From NCBI RefSeq assembly GCF_964204645.1, contig NC_134026.1, positions 28,042,650 to 28,106,649 of the forward strand: a stretch of 64,000 nucleotides of DNA. Direction: 5' to 3'. The position numbers and the translations under genes were made by a program. The notes below the pieces were generated by a model. The model made no database searches. It saw nothing but the letters and a program-made list of their open reading frames with translations, and was not told the origin of the DNA. Below, piece by piece: positions 39,301 to 57,417 of this stretch (position 1 is the first letter of the stretch; each line of letters starts with the position of its first letter). This stretch comes from Tubulanus polymorphus (taxonomy: Eukaryota; Nemertea; Palaeonemertea; Tubulaniformes; Tubulanidae).

Positions 39301-42300
39301 TTAATATTGTAATTATCAGGTAATTTGTTCAGTAATCAGTCATTTAAGTGTTGCCTGCCATTCAATACAGCCATGTATAAAATATGCTGAAAGGGAGAAG
39401 CGAATTATTTCCTGAAACCAAAACATTAAAACATTCACATATCAGACAGATTTTTTAATAATATATACACGATATAGTAAATCTTTAACATTATCGATCG
39501 AGTACAGGGAATTTCCACCAACTTCATACATTCACTTGAGAGAAACAAAGTAGAAAATATACATCAACATCTACTCGAAAACCAAAGAACATTGAACTTC
39601 ATGACAAATAGAATTTTGAAATACTGAATAGATATTTCTCAACAAGGGGTTTATGAAGTAGATTGAAAGAAAACAATTTATCAAAATCTAACTATTCAAA
39701 TTTGTTCACGAATTAAACGTTCATTAAACCTGAAATAAATATATCATCATAATAGGCAAAAACAGAACAATCGAAAGCAAACATGGTAAGCCGAGTGTGC
39801 TTATTTATATATCATTATGAAGTGAAATACATATCATCAAAAGGGGTCAATATTGCATCAATCATTCACATTAAAAGATTAAATGCGGTTTGAACAAAAA
39901 TTTAAGGTAAAACCTGCAAAGCATTAGTAAACCTTTCCCTAGGCAATTTCAACACAAATTGACAGTTTTAATAGCATGCTTATTACTAGAAGTAGAAACT
40001 ATTTTTTTGTATCAAGAAATTTTCAAATAAGGAAAATCTATTTGTTGTGGTTGAATGTATTCGAAATTTTTTCTTAAGATAGTAAAGGCATGAAGAGGAT
40101 TATGGAAAAAAAAACATGTTCAGAAGATAATAATTCATTCTTAATTTGAGTAACTTCATTGTATTTAAAACACTGATTACAGATATAAACAACAATCTTT
40201 TTAAAGAATCTATCACTGAGGCAATAGTCTTAATAGAGAAATCAAAATGACACCATAATTCTCTTCAGAAACCTTTACATGTACCAAAATATCACCTAGA
40301 TATAAATCAATTTCACGCAACGTACCTTCTCTTTTTGATTGGCGCGTTCTTCTTTTTCACGACGACGAAGTTCCGAGCAGAAATCGCTGAACATCGATTC
40401 CCTCTCACGCATTTTATCGATGGCCTTGAAACGTTCATCTTTACCGTGTTTTGACGCAAAATCACTGAATGATGACCTGAAAATCATGATAATGATAAGT
40501 CACCAAATCACTCTATCGAAACAACTGCAAATATCTAACCTATGTTTATCTTAAATAGTTCGAGGGACTTCACCATTTTTTTTCAGTAACAGTGTATGTC
40601 TTAAAATGGCCTAGAAACTCTTGGACTGAACCATCTTTTTATAACCATAGATCCAGCCCATACGCAAGACATTTAGTCATTACTTAACTTACTTTCCATG
40701 AAGTTTAGCTTCCTCCATCAGCTGCTTGAACGCATCTCGCTTCTCGCGTAATTTATTCTTACGTTCACGTCGTTCTTCTTCAGCGCGTTCTTTCACGTAC
40801 TGCTCGAACACCTGTTTACGTTCTTTAGAAGTGAGCAGAAGATACCGCGGATCGAATACAATCTTGTGCAGTTCTTTCTCCCACGTAGAGAATGCGGATA
40901 CCTTGAAGACAAATACAATATCAACCATACATAGAATTTGAGTGCGGGTTGAGAAAAATTCGATTTTTGACTAGGAGATTCTTACCTCTTTCTCAGCGAG
41001 CATATCTCGAAACTGTTTCATTCTGATTTCAAGTGGAACTACTGCGCGTTCCCTGGCAGCTTTAACTTCAGCTTCGATAGCTGCCTCTTTACCTGCATCG
41101 ATCAACTTCACTTTCTCATTAGCTTCTTCTTCAATTCTATAACGAATTTCTGTACCTTCAGTACCTCATTGTTTATTTATTTGAGAGAAAGATTATAGTA
41201 TTTGACTCACTTTTTCTTTTTAATCGCTCTTTGTTCTGTTTCCTCTTCGTCCTTTCTTTTATTCGATGCTAGAGTGAACAGAAGTCGAAGAATAAGATTT
41301 TCTTCAAAATGAGTCACAACATATCTTTAGCATTGTGAAAAGATACTTACAACTAGATGAAGAAGTGGCTGGGCTGCTAGACGTGTTTTGCGGAGGCGGA
41401 TTTGCATCCGGTGCCGCTTCTAACATTTTCTGAACGTCAGCTCGACCAGCAAGATCTTCAGGCGTTTCCCAAACAGATGTACGTTGACTCGGATTATAAA
41501 AGAACACGCGCCCATCCCCGGTCCAAACAACACACCTGCAAAGTTAATTCATGAGCGTTTCTTCAGTAAGATTTGGAAAAGAGGATTTCAAATGTGGCAC
41601 GTTTTCAAAGGCTATGAACTCACCAAGGAGTTCCTGATACGGGACTACTTGATACAGGCTTAGCGCGTTCTGCAGCTTTCTGTTCTTCTGTCAATTCTAC
41701 TTCTTTCTCTTCTTCCTTCACCTGAATTACAGATATTCTATAGCAATCTCCATTTCATTAAAATTCAATTCTCTTAAGAACTGTTACAATATATGATTTA
41801 AAACCTCTTCCACTTTTTCTTCTTGAATCGGTAGGTCCTCTTCCATAGGTTCATGATGGTTCATCGATGAATGAGATCCATTGACGACCGTCTCATTCTG
41901 TATGACTTGTTCTTGAGAATTTGCAGCTGTGTTGTTAGCAGCCGCTGCCGCCGCGGCTGCAGCAGCAGCAGCTGCAGCAGTTGCCTGCTGTATTTGTAAT
42001 TGCTGATGGTATGTGGTCATTGTGTCTATAATTAAATGATTAAACTGCTAAATATCTATCGGGTAGTTGCTTAAAAAGCGCAATTTGAGGCGACTAGTTT
42101 AAGCTTACCATCCCATTTGACAAGAATTTCAGGTTTGTCCCAGGTCGTAATCTGCGTTTTAACATTATAATAATAAGGTCGACCCTCTGGGGTTTTATAT
42201 TCAAACCAGTCAGCTGCCTCTGGGGGTTTCTGCGGAGGCTTTAATTCTGGTATCTTTGACTACAAAAAGAAATGATCATGAAAGTGAGATAATGTTTAAA

Positions 42301-44288
42301 TATTTACCTGAATTCACTGTCCGTTATATTAGATGAATTATTACCTCATTTGCAGCTGAAGGATCTGATGTTTTCTCTTCTGAATCTTTGTCATCTTCAT
42401 TCTGTTTACCCTGTGCTACATTCGGTGGAGGCATATTTGGATTATAACCCGGGGGCATCATACCAGGATTAAACCCTGGAGGGGGATACATGCCTATAGA
42501 ATGAAATTTTTGTTAAAACCCTGAAAACATTTTAGCATTTCAACGTCCTGAAAAAGAACGACTCACCACTGATATACTACTAAGATGATCAAAGCTTAAG
42601 GATTAATAAATCCTTGGCCTGACCACTCCTTTGAGATAAACTGTGCTATACAAAAGAACATTCATAGCAGAACATTGAAGGTTTGTATTTACCGCGACCA
42701 GTTGTGTGAAACTGGTTGAGTTTTTTACCTGGAGGTGGATATCCCGGGTAGCCGAATGGAGGCGGTTGTAAAGATCCGATACCGGGAGGTTTTGGTTCGC
42801 CTTCGTCAGTTGTCTCTCCATCACTAGACGATGCTTGACCTAGAAAATAAATTTAAAAAATATGAACACGGTTCGTTACTTTTATTTTCCATATCTTTTC
42901 CAGGGTCAAATATCCAAAATGTTTCTAAATGAGGAATTCACTAAGGAGACTTGAAAGTTTATGAAAATCAATACTAGGCCAACAGAACAACCACAACCAT
43001 AAATTGTCCAGATAACAATTCTAAAATTCCATTGATTTTTCCCAGTTTCTGACACATAACTTGAAAATTTCATTAATTTTCAATCCTTGAGAAAGCCATT
43101 ACTAATTTCTATCAATTTTCCAGGATTTTCAAGAATGGTGGACCCCGTACAAAATGAGCACTACCCATCGCTATAAGACTGAATCTCAATTGAATACACA
43201 CCTTGTGTACTCTGGCTGGCAGCTGTGGTAGGTCCAGCTGAAGCTGCTAGTCCACTAGATGCCATCTTTTCAACTTCATCTTGTGATATAACTTTCGCAT
43301 TTTCTGGTTTCGTCCAAGCTGATTCACGGGTTTTGGCATTATAATAATATACCTGAAATAATTAGAAATGCATTAACAACTTATTTTCTGAGTTCACTAA
43401 TCTAATATCAACAAATATAACGAAACTAACTTTTCCTTCAGCTGTTTTATTTTCAACCCACAATTCTTGTCCTGGTTCCAGTTGAATCGAAGGTCCGCCT
43501 GATGGTTGGTGATATCCTGGAGGTGGCACAGCAAAGTTTGGCGGGGGCATTCCTGGTGGAGGCATCATTGGTGGCCGCTAAAAATAGAAGTCATAAAGTT
43601 ATGAATTCGGAAATTGAATTATTGAATACATGAAAAGCGCCAGAACTTTACCATGCCAGGTGGCCCCATTCCGGGGGGCATCATTCCGGGTGGCGGCATT
43701 CCAGGAGGGGGCATACCCGGTGGAGGCATTCCAGGTGGGGGCATACCTAAAAATATTTGTGAAATTATAGCATTTTAGATAACTTTCATTTCATAAGTGA
43801 GAAAATTAGGTGAAGACATCAGATTTGTGTCGCTTGAAGCAGCATACCATATCTAGGTGGTGGGCCTCTCATTCCGGGAGGTGGTGGACCTCTCATTCCT
43901 GGTGGTGGTGGACCTCTCATTCCTGGTGGGGGTGGTCTACCTCGAAAACCTCTAGGACCACGAGGGCCAAATGGTGGAGGACCCCTACAAAAAGTAACAC
44001 AGTTTATCCAGACCTCATTATGATAATACAAATTCACATATAAACGCCATCTAGTGATAAAAATTAGAACTGTTAATCAGTGAGGGAAGACAAAAAAAGC
44101 TAGGGAATGCAAGCCATGTACCTCGGACCCCTTGGTCCCATCCCTCTTGGTCCACCGAATCTTTGTGGTGGAGGACCTCGGAAACCGTCAAAACCATCGG
44201 TTCTGCCTGGTGGCCCAGTAAATTCCGGGAATTCAGGGTATTCTGGATAGGTTTCGTCGCCACTATCTTGATCGGGTTCATCAGCCAT
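36347..44288 (-). CDS. TCERG1: Transcription elongation regulator 1 (TCERG1/CA150), WW and FF domain protein
   Basis: Nuclear factor that couples RNA polymerase II elongation with splicing; WW domains bind proline-rich splicing factors and FF domains bind the phosphorylated polymerase C-terminal tail (family knowledge). Twenty-two coding exons sum in phase to about 1034 aa. Order seen: acidic start [12 protein letters not shown]; Arg/Gly/Pro-rich repeats ([13 protein letters not shown]); WW1 ([12 protein letters not shown]...SAWTKPEN, about 43470-43270); WW2 ([16 protein letters not shown], about 42200); a polyalanine run (about 41940-41985) with flanking Gln; WW3 ([15 protein letters not shown], about 41530); an acidic/lysine-rich linker; then FF domains from 40901 down to 36716. 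The last exon ends [13 protein letters not shown], like the vertebrate C-terminus. The largest intron is 37909-40325. The start is the first ATG of the divergent promoter region. The family is known for six FF repeats; several are split across exons here. Confidence 0.95.
37909..40325 (-). other. Large TCERG1 intron, no embedded gene seen
   Basis: A 2.4 kb AT-rich intron between the second and third FF-coding exons. The donor at 40325 (AAG|GTACGT) and acceptor before 37908 (TTTCAG) are clear. No open frame of note, inverted repeat or RNA gene was spotted by eye. Confidence 0.5.
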
Positions 44289-49833
<5,545 letters not shown>

Positions 49834-52119
49834 TTAGTATGCATGTGAATTTGTATGATAACTGTGTTTCCCTAGTCTTTCAAATAAGTGTAATGACTGT
49901 ATATGGTAACAAATCAAACTTGCTCAACTTCTGAAGGTAAAATAATGTTGGCTTGCAGTGTAACTTAGGTACTGTAACAGTCAAATCCAACCATTTGCTG
50001 TTACTAGCGGTCAAGGAAATACTGACATTTCCAGTTGACCTGGAGACACATGCTATGTCAGACTAACAGTAGCTACTTCAGGAACTTCACTAGGCTGCTA
50101 TTGACACTGAAATGTCTGCTACCACTGTCAATCACACTGTGAGCAGACGCCCTTAAATTTGAATTCTAGAAATGATTGCGAAATCAGTGTGGCTTGTATA
50201 ACAACTTATCAAGCAAGTTATCAATCAGTACAAACAAATTGTTATCGTATCATATTTTTTCGTGGGACTCATTGGAAATAGAAATAAACGGTCTGGTCTG
50301 AATGGTATGAATTGCCCTATTCTATGTCTATATCTGCATCCATTTCAGTCAAAATTATTTTCAATGATCTCGGTTGTTATGTAATTTAAGTTATGCTTGT
50401 AGAGGTAATTGTTATATTGAATATATGAATGCTGATGAGCATTCCGAAATTTTTTGATCTAGGGAACACATTGTGTGGATCTGGTTGCGTGGCAATCAAG
50501 GTGCTGAAGTAAACATGTGATATTCTGCTGAGAACATTAAATATTTTCAGGGTTACGATTGCCTAATGAATGTTAGTGACTTATAAACCTGGACAGGTTG
50601 ATTATACTGCATGTGAATGTCAAAACAATTCTTAACTTGTCTGTAAAATAGTAAAGTACATGTATTGTTAAAAATTGACATAAAATCTGTTCCTAATCCG
50701 TGAAGAAGCGCTTAGTTCAAAACGGTATTTTAGGATCAACGTTTGAAATGGCAAAAATTCTGTTATGCTAGTCAGCTGTACCTGTATTGAAATCTGATGA
50801 TTTATCCATATGTTGGTTGAATTATAAAATTATTTCTGTTAGCATTGCTTCATGCGGTTTGAAGAATATGGGCTTCATGTATTTCGCATCTATGCATGAA
50901 GTTCACATGTTTTGTTTTGCCGTCCCCATCTTGTCCGAATATTCCATCGAATGCTTACTGAAACTTTCAGTCTTGAATATTATTGAGATGTTATAACCCA
51001 GCCACACACAAGATAATGAGCCTATTTTCTACAAAATATGCATCCACCTTAAACGATTTTGCTCATGATTCCGCCAATATTGGTGGCAATATTTGCTTAC
51101 AGATCATCGATTAGTGTGAGTTGGGAATGAACAGATATTATACGCTGCAGTCATCAAAACAATGTTGCATGGGTAACGTACTTAGATTCAGTAATTGCTC
51201 GTAGTCATTCAGTTCTGATGAGTGATTCATGTTATAGATTACCTAACTAGGGTTCAGTTTCATAGACTACGTATGAAGTTTATGCCCGAGTTCAGATCTA
51301 TGAAACTAGCCGCCTAGAGGAGTTAGTATCAATGTTAGCGCAGTTTCATTACTTATAAAAAAAGTATAACTTTCATTGATTGATACAACTGCATATATAT
51401 GTGATGAATCTGTAAATATTTCATTGATGATTTTCAAAATGTTTTACATTTGTATATTTTGATCTTGGATTGCACATTCGAATGTTTTTTGCTATCCTGC
51501 TGGGTAAATTAGACAATCTTATTATCGTGCAGGCATAATACGCATACCCGGTAGTTATTTTCAATCAAATTTAAATAGTTTCTTTCGTTCCCAGTCGACT
51601 GAGGGGTGAATATTGAAGCTATTATCATCGATATTTCGAATTCTAGAACGTGTAATACTGTGAATGAAAATGTTTAGGTTATTAATAATATCAGTTATTA
51701 CATTTGAAAGCACTCAATGTTTAATCGGGTCACAAGCTTGGCTAATTAAGCTTTTAGATAGAAAAGCAGATTCATTTCACTTATGTTTCAATCTTTCCTT
51801 TTTCTTCTTCAAATGTGGATATCACCTTCGATAGTACAACGTAGTAGCATTTCCTTGCTTCATGTGCATGACATGATTTCTATGACCAATATATTGTAGT
51901 AAGAATACTAAATGATTGAAAAACATTCTGTTTATTGAAACAAATTGATATATTGTAAAATATGCCTTCATAATGTTTACTTGTAATTAAATATTCTATT
52001 TATATTATTTTCATCAATGTTTAACTGTCAAACCCACCCAATGATGGGTAACATTTTTTTTACAATAAAATGTGGAGGTTATTGAAGAAGTGAATGTATA
52101 ATGTATTGTTCTTTATTTC
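49834..52119. other. 3' UTR of PI4K2 and intergenic space to SAXO
   Basis: Convergent gene ends. AATAAA at 50283-50288 is the likely PI4K2 signal. TTTATT at 51931-51936 is a candidate minus-strand signal for SAXO. The remaining AT-rich sequence has no convincing open frame or repeat. Confidence 0.5.
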
Positions 52120-54476
52120 TCATTCTTCTTTCGAAACGGGTTTCGGAACCTGTTCTGGTGCTGGTTTATCAGTTTTCCTGTAGAACTGATGTCCTTTCTT
52201 ATTTTGGATGTGATCATACTTTGAAGATTTCAAGATATCCGTGGAGCAGTCTTTGACGAAGTCTTGTACCACACATACTTTGGGTTGCTGGCCTTTGAAG
52301 GTATCCTTGCAGATTGTAAGATGATCCATGGGTTTCGGATTATCTGATGATTTCTGTACCGGAGGACGGCATATGACTGCTCTTGGTGCGTACTCGCCTA
52401 AAATGATAACAGAGGTTGTAAAATGATGCCCCGAGATGAAATCTGTAATGATGAACATGAGGGTATATATAATGATATATTGAAAACATCTTTGCCACAG
52501 AACGAACAATGCGCGGCTCAATGTAGATTTCATCCCACGAAGTAAGTTTTCAAATTTGTAAAGGCTAGCCAAAGACAGACGATTATCATTGATAGATTTC
52601 AGCACCTTTATAATGACTTCTCTGAATCGATGCGCAATCAAACTTTTCGACAGGTTCCTTGTATTCGTGCACTTTTTTGAAGGAAGCTGGTCTGCATACA
52701 TCCTTCCATTCAATGAAATTTTCTTTGTAATGAGAAGAACTGTCCATGGGACCCCTATTCCTCAACGGATGGTCCTCGCTGATAGGAATGATAGCCTGAA
52801 CACGCACTGCGTCTTTTATCCGCTCGAAGTCGTTCTAAATATGTATATATATATTAAATACGAATATTTCAGCAATTTTTTGTAAATTGAAAAAAAATCT
52901 TATAAGAATAAAGAACGTGTAGTACCGTATACATGGTAGTGAAGTCCATTTTTTGATTTGGCTTCTCATAAGGTTTGCGTTGACCCCATTCCGGTTTTGG
53001 TGGTTTCGGTGCTGACCAGGGTTGATATGCCATTCTTTGAATCGTACAACCATCGAAGGGAGTTTTGCTGCCTACGAAAGTTGGACCCCTATTCGCCGGT
53101 TTAAAGCAGGGTTGTCTTCTTTGTCCAGGATGTGGTTTGAAATCGGCCATAAACGTTGTTAATCCCTCAAATTTCTGTTGGGTTGGTCTATATTCGTTTT
53201 TCTTACATTCTATATATGAAAATAAAGATTGTCAATATTTCCCAATTTTTCAAACTCAAACACATATCGAAATGAAATAAAACAAAACATACGTGTACGT
53301 GCTACTGGTGTTTTTGGCTTAAAGTCTTGTTTATAACTTGTCATGTCATCAAATTTCGATGAGTCTTTTGTGTTATTTTGTTTCGGTCTTATTGGTTGAA
53401 CTCTGGTGGTATCTTTGTGTTGTTTGTAATCGGCCTTAAAAGTAAAACAGAATTTTCAAAATTCTATCGGAGGTGGAAGAGCTCCAATTATTCCTTTATG
53501 TGCTGTTGTTCCAAATACCTGAACTGTAGAAATGGCATCAAATTTTGAAGTACTATCATTCACTAATTCTCCCGGTAACTTCATAGGGAGAGACCGACAT
53601 TGAGCCATTTCATTATTACTATAAGGAATATAGGTAAGTTGATTGACTGTGTTGGTAGTGAAATTCCCACCAGGACGATTGTACTCCGATTTTGGCTTGA
53701 TGAGAGCTGCTCTTCCACTCGCCTAAAAATAATTGCTCAAATCACACCTCTGATCATATAAAACTTTTGTTGGAACGAAGGTTTTCTCACTTCAATTGAA
53801 GAAAGATTACACTATTATTTTGTAACCTTTTTATAGTAGTCCTGGTTGTATATAGTCACCAAGTCCATACATTCACACGGCGCTTCATATTCTGTTTTAG
53901 GTGGACATTGTCTCTGGGATACCTAGAAAAAAAATCCGTACAGAACTCGCCTGCTCTTTGATACATTCCACATTTAAGATTTGAAATAAACTTAGACCTC
54001 GTGAACTTTGAAATCTTCCGTGTAATTAGTTTTGCACATCATTTTTGATCTGTCTTCTCCGTATCCCAGATTTTCTAATCCATCCTCTCGTTTCGGTCGT
54101 AAAGTTATTCGCTTTTCAAGGGGCCGAGGAATGTAAACCTAACCATCAGACAAAAACAAAACTGATATCACAATTTCCTTATATTCATACCCCAAAAATA
54201 AAAAAAACAACTTACTGACTGATATTCGGTGCAGGATTTACAATCGGTAGCGTCCTTTCGTTTTGCCCATGTACCATCTTTAGGTTTGGCACAGCGATGA
54301 CGCCTAAGGTATGAATTACGATTTCAGCATTTTATAAGAAAAATTAAGGTAAGGAACGTAACTTCTAAACTTCTAAGTAAAAACAGTTGGAAACAGTAAA
54401 GATGCATTGGGGAATAATGTGGGTTGTCAAAAACCTACCCACAGGAGCACATCTGACAAATACATTGTGCCAACAT
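52120..54476 (-). CDS. SAXO: Stabilizer of axonemal microtubules (SAXO/FAM154) protein
   Basis: Microtubule inner or associated protein of cilia, basal bodies and sperm flagella. Exon 1 (54476-54439, only 38 nt) encodes MLAQCICQMCSC and joins to GRHRCAKP in exon 2 (54303-54216), recreating the family's N-terminal cysteine signature C-x-C-x2-C-x-C-G-R-H-x-C. Later exons carry the spaced Mn-type microtubule-binding repeats: ADYKQHKD, KFEGLTTFMADFKPH, TPFDGCTIQRMAYQPW, KMDFTTMYTNDF and PMDSSSHYKENF. Exon blocks are about 54138-54000, 53930-53832, 53723-53523, 53435-53294, 53210-52926, 52836-52605 and 52397-52120; some donors are less typical (GTCTAA near 54000, GTTACA near 53830). The protein ends KPVSKEE. 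It is soluble with no signal peptide. Vertebrates have SAXO1 and SAXO2; which one this equals cannot be said. Exact edges of the middle exons are approximate. Confidence 0.88.
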
Positions 54477-56001
54477 TTTTGCACTTTTTACACAAAGCTC
54501 TATTTCTTCTCTTGCATTGCCAATGGATACTGTAAATCGTGGTTGCTGAGATTCCATGGAAACGCAGTGGGGCATGTATCCAAGGCTTTCATTTCACATT
54601 TGTCAAATTTGGAATTTACTAACCCGGTAAATAGCAGAATAAGTGTAATTTCATATCCGTTGACTAAGCAGTTGCATAAATTCCTTGACTTTTTGAATAG
54701 GGGCAATCCTCGGCGTCATCCAAATGAAATAATTCCACCAAAAAGTCAGATGCAAGACTCGCGTTGTAACCTGTTACAAGGAATTTTGCTTCCCAATTAT
54801 ATTAACGCAATTTGATTGCACCATATTCTTATCAAAGGATTGTAGAGTACCCTTTCAAATTTCTTTTGGGCGAACAGGGAAAATGACATTCGTCGTATAA
54901 ACAAACAAATACTGGGTTGGTTGCGTACCTTTTGTTACTGGGTTCGAACTGGACGCGATAGCACGGAAAACCCTTCCATAACAACAAAAAACAAGATGGA
55001 ATTTATTACTCAAAAACTTTTTATTTTCGTAGATATATATCATACAAATGCTTTCGATTATTAAAACAAACGGCAATGTTTCATTTTTGTTATCAAGTAA
55101 TAATAGACTACATGCATATTTACAATATTTTCTATATATCTACAATGAAGCAGGTTTCTATAGGTACGCGTAGTCTAAATGGTATTTACACGTGTAAAAC
55201 ATAATCATCATTTCTGCAAACATGCAGAATTCTCTTTAGGCACAAAAACGGATTCTCAAACACATACGATCACTGGCACAATTTCCATATACAACATGCA
55301 CATAATTATTAAGGTTTTAAGACATATCATTCAATGAACAATTAATCTAATCCTTGACTTAGCCAATTAGATCTATTGGTGCTAGAGAGGTCCACCAGGA
55401 ATATAAATATTTTCACTAAATCAGCACATCTCTTACTGCGATTCTATGTTAATTACAGCAAAATGAGTATTTCAGGGGTGAGATTGGTGTTTGCATAGTG
55501 GAATTTTCACGTTTTTTTCTGCGTTGTCATTTCTTACTCTTTTCTACTGTTTGAACCAGAATTTTTTTACATTTTTCCACATTATGATTTCAAAGTATTA
55601 ATATTTTTTACATAAAGTATTGCGAGAAACAGCGGTCAACTGTATGTAGCCGTAAAACAGAGCTTAGCTGCCGTGATGACAAGATGCAAATGCATCGTGG
55701 TCTATGAAATTGATGTTCCAAAACAAAACAAATGGCCTCAATGAAGAGGAGCACAAAAGATACATATATGATATTATGTGCTTCTAAAGGCAGGCCAGAA
55801 AAAGGAAGAACATTCAGCACAAATTTTCCGCATACGAAATCACACTTTTTCCATCACTTTTCAGAGGAATTTCAACTTTTATTTTAGAACTTATCACATT
55901 TTTTTTCCACAGCAATCTCACCCCTGGTATTTCAATAAAAATACCGTATTAAAAAACGAAAAAACATATTGCACCAGATTAAAATGCAAATGTAGCAATA
56001 T
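54477..56001. other. Intergenic region between SAXO and the SP/TP-rich gene
   Basis: Contains the upstream region of SAXO and the 3' UTR of the next minus-strand gene; TTTATT at 55878-55883 is its candidate polyadenylation signal. A plus-strand open frame overlapping SAXO exon 1 has no family resemblance and is judged fortuitous. Confidence 0.45.
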
Positions 56002-57417
56002 TTAAAGAATTGTACAGTTAGGATTATTTTGGCTAGGATCAATATTACTCTTACTGCAATCATCTTCAACATCTCCATCATCTTGTTTAGTTTCAACTGA
56101 TCTTTTAGTACAAGGGATATAATTTTCACCTTCATTTTGCTCGAATTGGGTTTGATATTTTGCCACTGGTGTTTTAAATACTGCTGTAGTATTTGGTGAC
56201 TCAATTGTGTCAGGTGTTAAAGGAGTATTATCATGTTCAGTGCTATTTGGCAGTTTAGCAACAGGTGTCATGAAAACTTCGGGTGTTTTGAGAGCGTGTA
56301 TTTTATTCGGCTGAATTCTACCAGGAGTAGGAACTCTTCTCAAACGGGGTCGATTTGGAGGAGTCTCAAAATTAACATCTGGGCTCCTGATTTGAACCTT
56401 CTTTATCTTACTAAAAGTTGATTTATCTGCACAAGATTCCAAACGGGTTAGCCCGATAACTACATCTTTAGATATAACAAATTCATCATTTATAGGCAAT
56501 CTTTGCTCTGGCAGCGGGAAGGGATCTACGCTTTTATTTGGCTTAGAAGCACATTCTGAAATATTTTTAGGGAGGTATGATTTTGTAACATCAACAACAA
56601 GCTCATCAGAATCATTGATACTTTCATCATTATTTGATGGTTTACATTTAGAATCACTATTAGATGTAGTGATAGTGACAGTGCGTCGAGTTCTCGTTAC
56701 GCGTGTTGGTATTTTAGTTATTTCAACCAACTCTTCATCCGATTTCACTTTTCTTCGTACATTCGTTGGTTTCTTTCTTGGCTTCGATGCTTCTAGATAA
56801 TAAAATTTGCGAAGGTTTTACAGCAGCTGGGTCCTACGTAAATATTTGTCGATAAACAACAACAAAGACAGATTTGACGAAGAAAATGATATATTTCTGA
56901 AGACATTGATGTATGGATAAGGTAAATCGGTACATTATTTACCAAATTACGGACCAAAACATCGCACAGAGAGGAGGTTTGACAGACAGTAGTTCAGATG
57001 CAAACATATTTCAACCCTCGTAAAAAACTTACTCGAATCATCCGTTACAGAAGCTTCATCTATTTTAGACAATAAATTCTGCCCGTTTCTGTTGAATACT
57101 GATATCCTTTTGTTCTTTGCCTTAACAACACAGCCTGGTGAAGGGGCAGGTTTATATACTGATCTACGTGTACGCCTTGGTGATAATGAAATAGCTGGCT
57201 CAATGTGCATTACTGAAGACCTTCAATAAAACAAACTTGAATTAAACACAAATCATTCTGTTTATTGAGACTGATTTGAAGTTTGATGTTTAGCCTACCT
57301 GCGCGTACGCCTCCTCGGAGGAGAGGGACTAGGAAGAGTAAATAGATCCTCACTAGGAGAATGCCATCCAGGGGTTTTTGGTGGTTTTTTATTTGTTGGT
57401 TTGATGGGTGTCTTCAT
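56002..57417 (-). CDS. Unrecognised SP/TP-rich, basic nuclear-type protein
   Basis: I do not recognise the family. Three coding exons: 57417-57299 (MKTPIKPTNKKPPKTPGW), about 57222-57030 and about 56803-56002, giving roughly 365 aa. The sequence has many minimal CDK-type sites (SPSP, SPRR, TPGR, TPEV, TPDT), basic clusters (PPRRRTRR, RKKPTNVRRK) that could be nuclear localisation signals, and no membrane segments. Two copies of a VFxTPVAK motif (VFMTPVAK, VFKTPVAK) lie 40 residues apart near 56270 and 56160. The same core appears in the Ki-67 gene on the opposite strand and in vertebrate Ki-67. A mitotic or chromatin role is inferred from this composition and from its divergent position 1.8 kb from Ki-67. 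Sororin and Repo-Man were considered, but their defining motifs are absent. An acceptor-like sequence just before the ATG suggests a 5' UTR exon. Confidence 0.65.

Noticed and set aside
54387-54815. 142-codon plus-strand open frame over SAXO exon 1
   Set aside because: The opposite strand holds the conserved SAXO cysteine signature with correct donor and phase; the plus frame has no homology.
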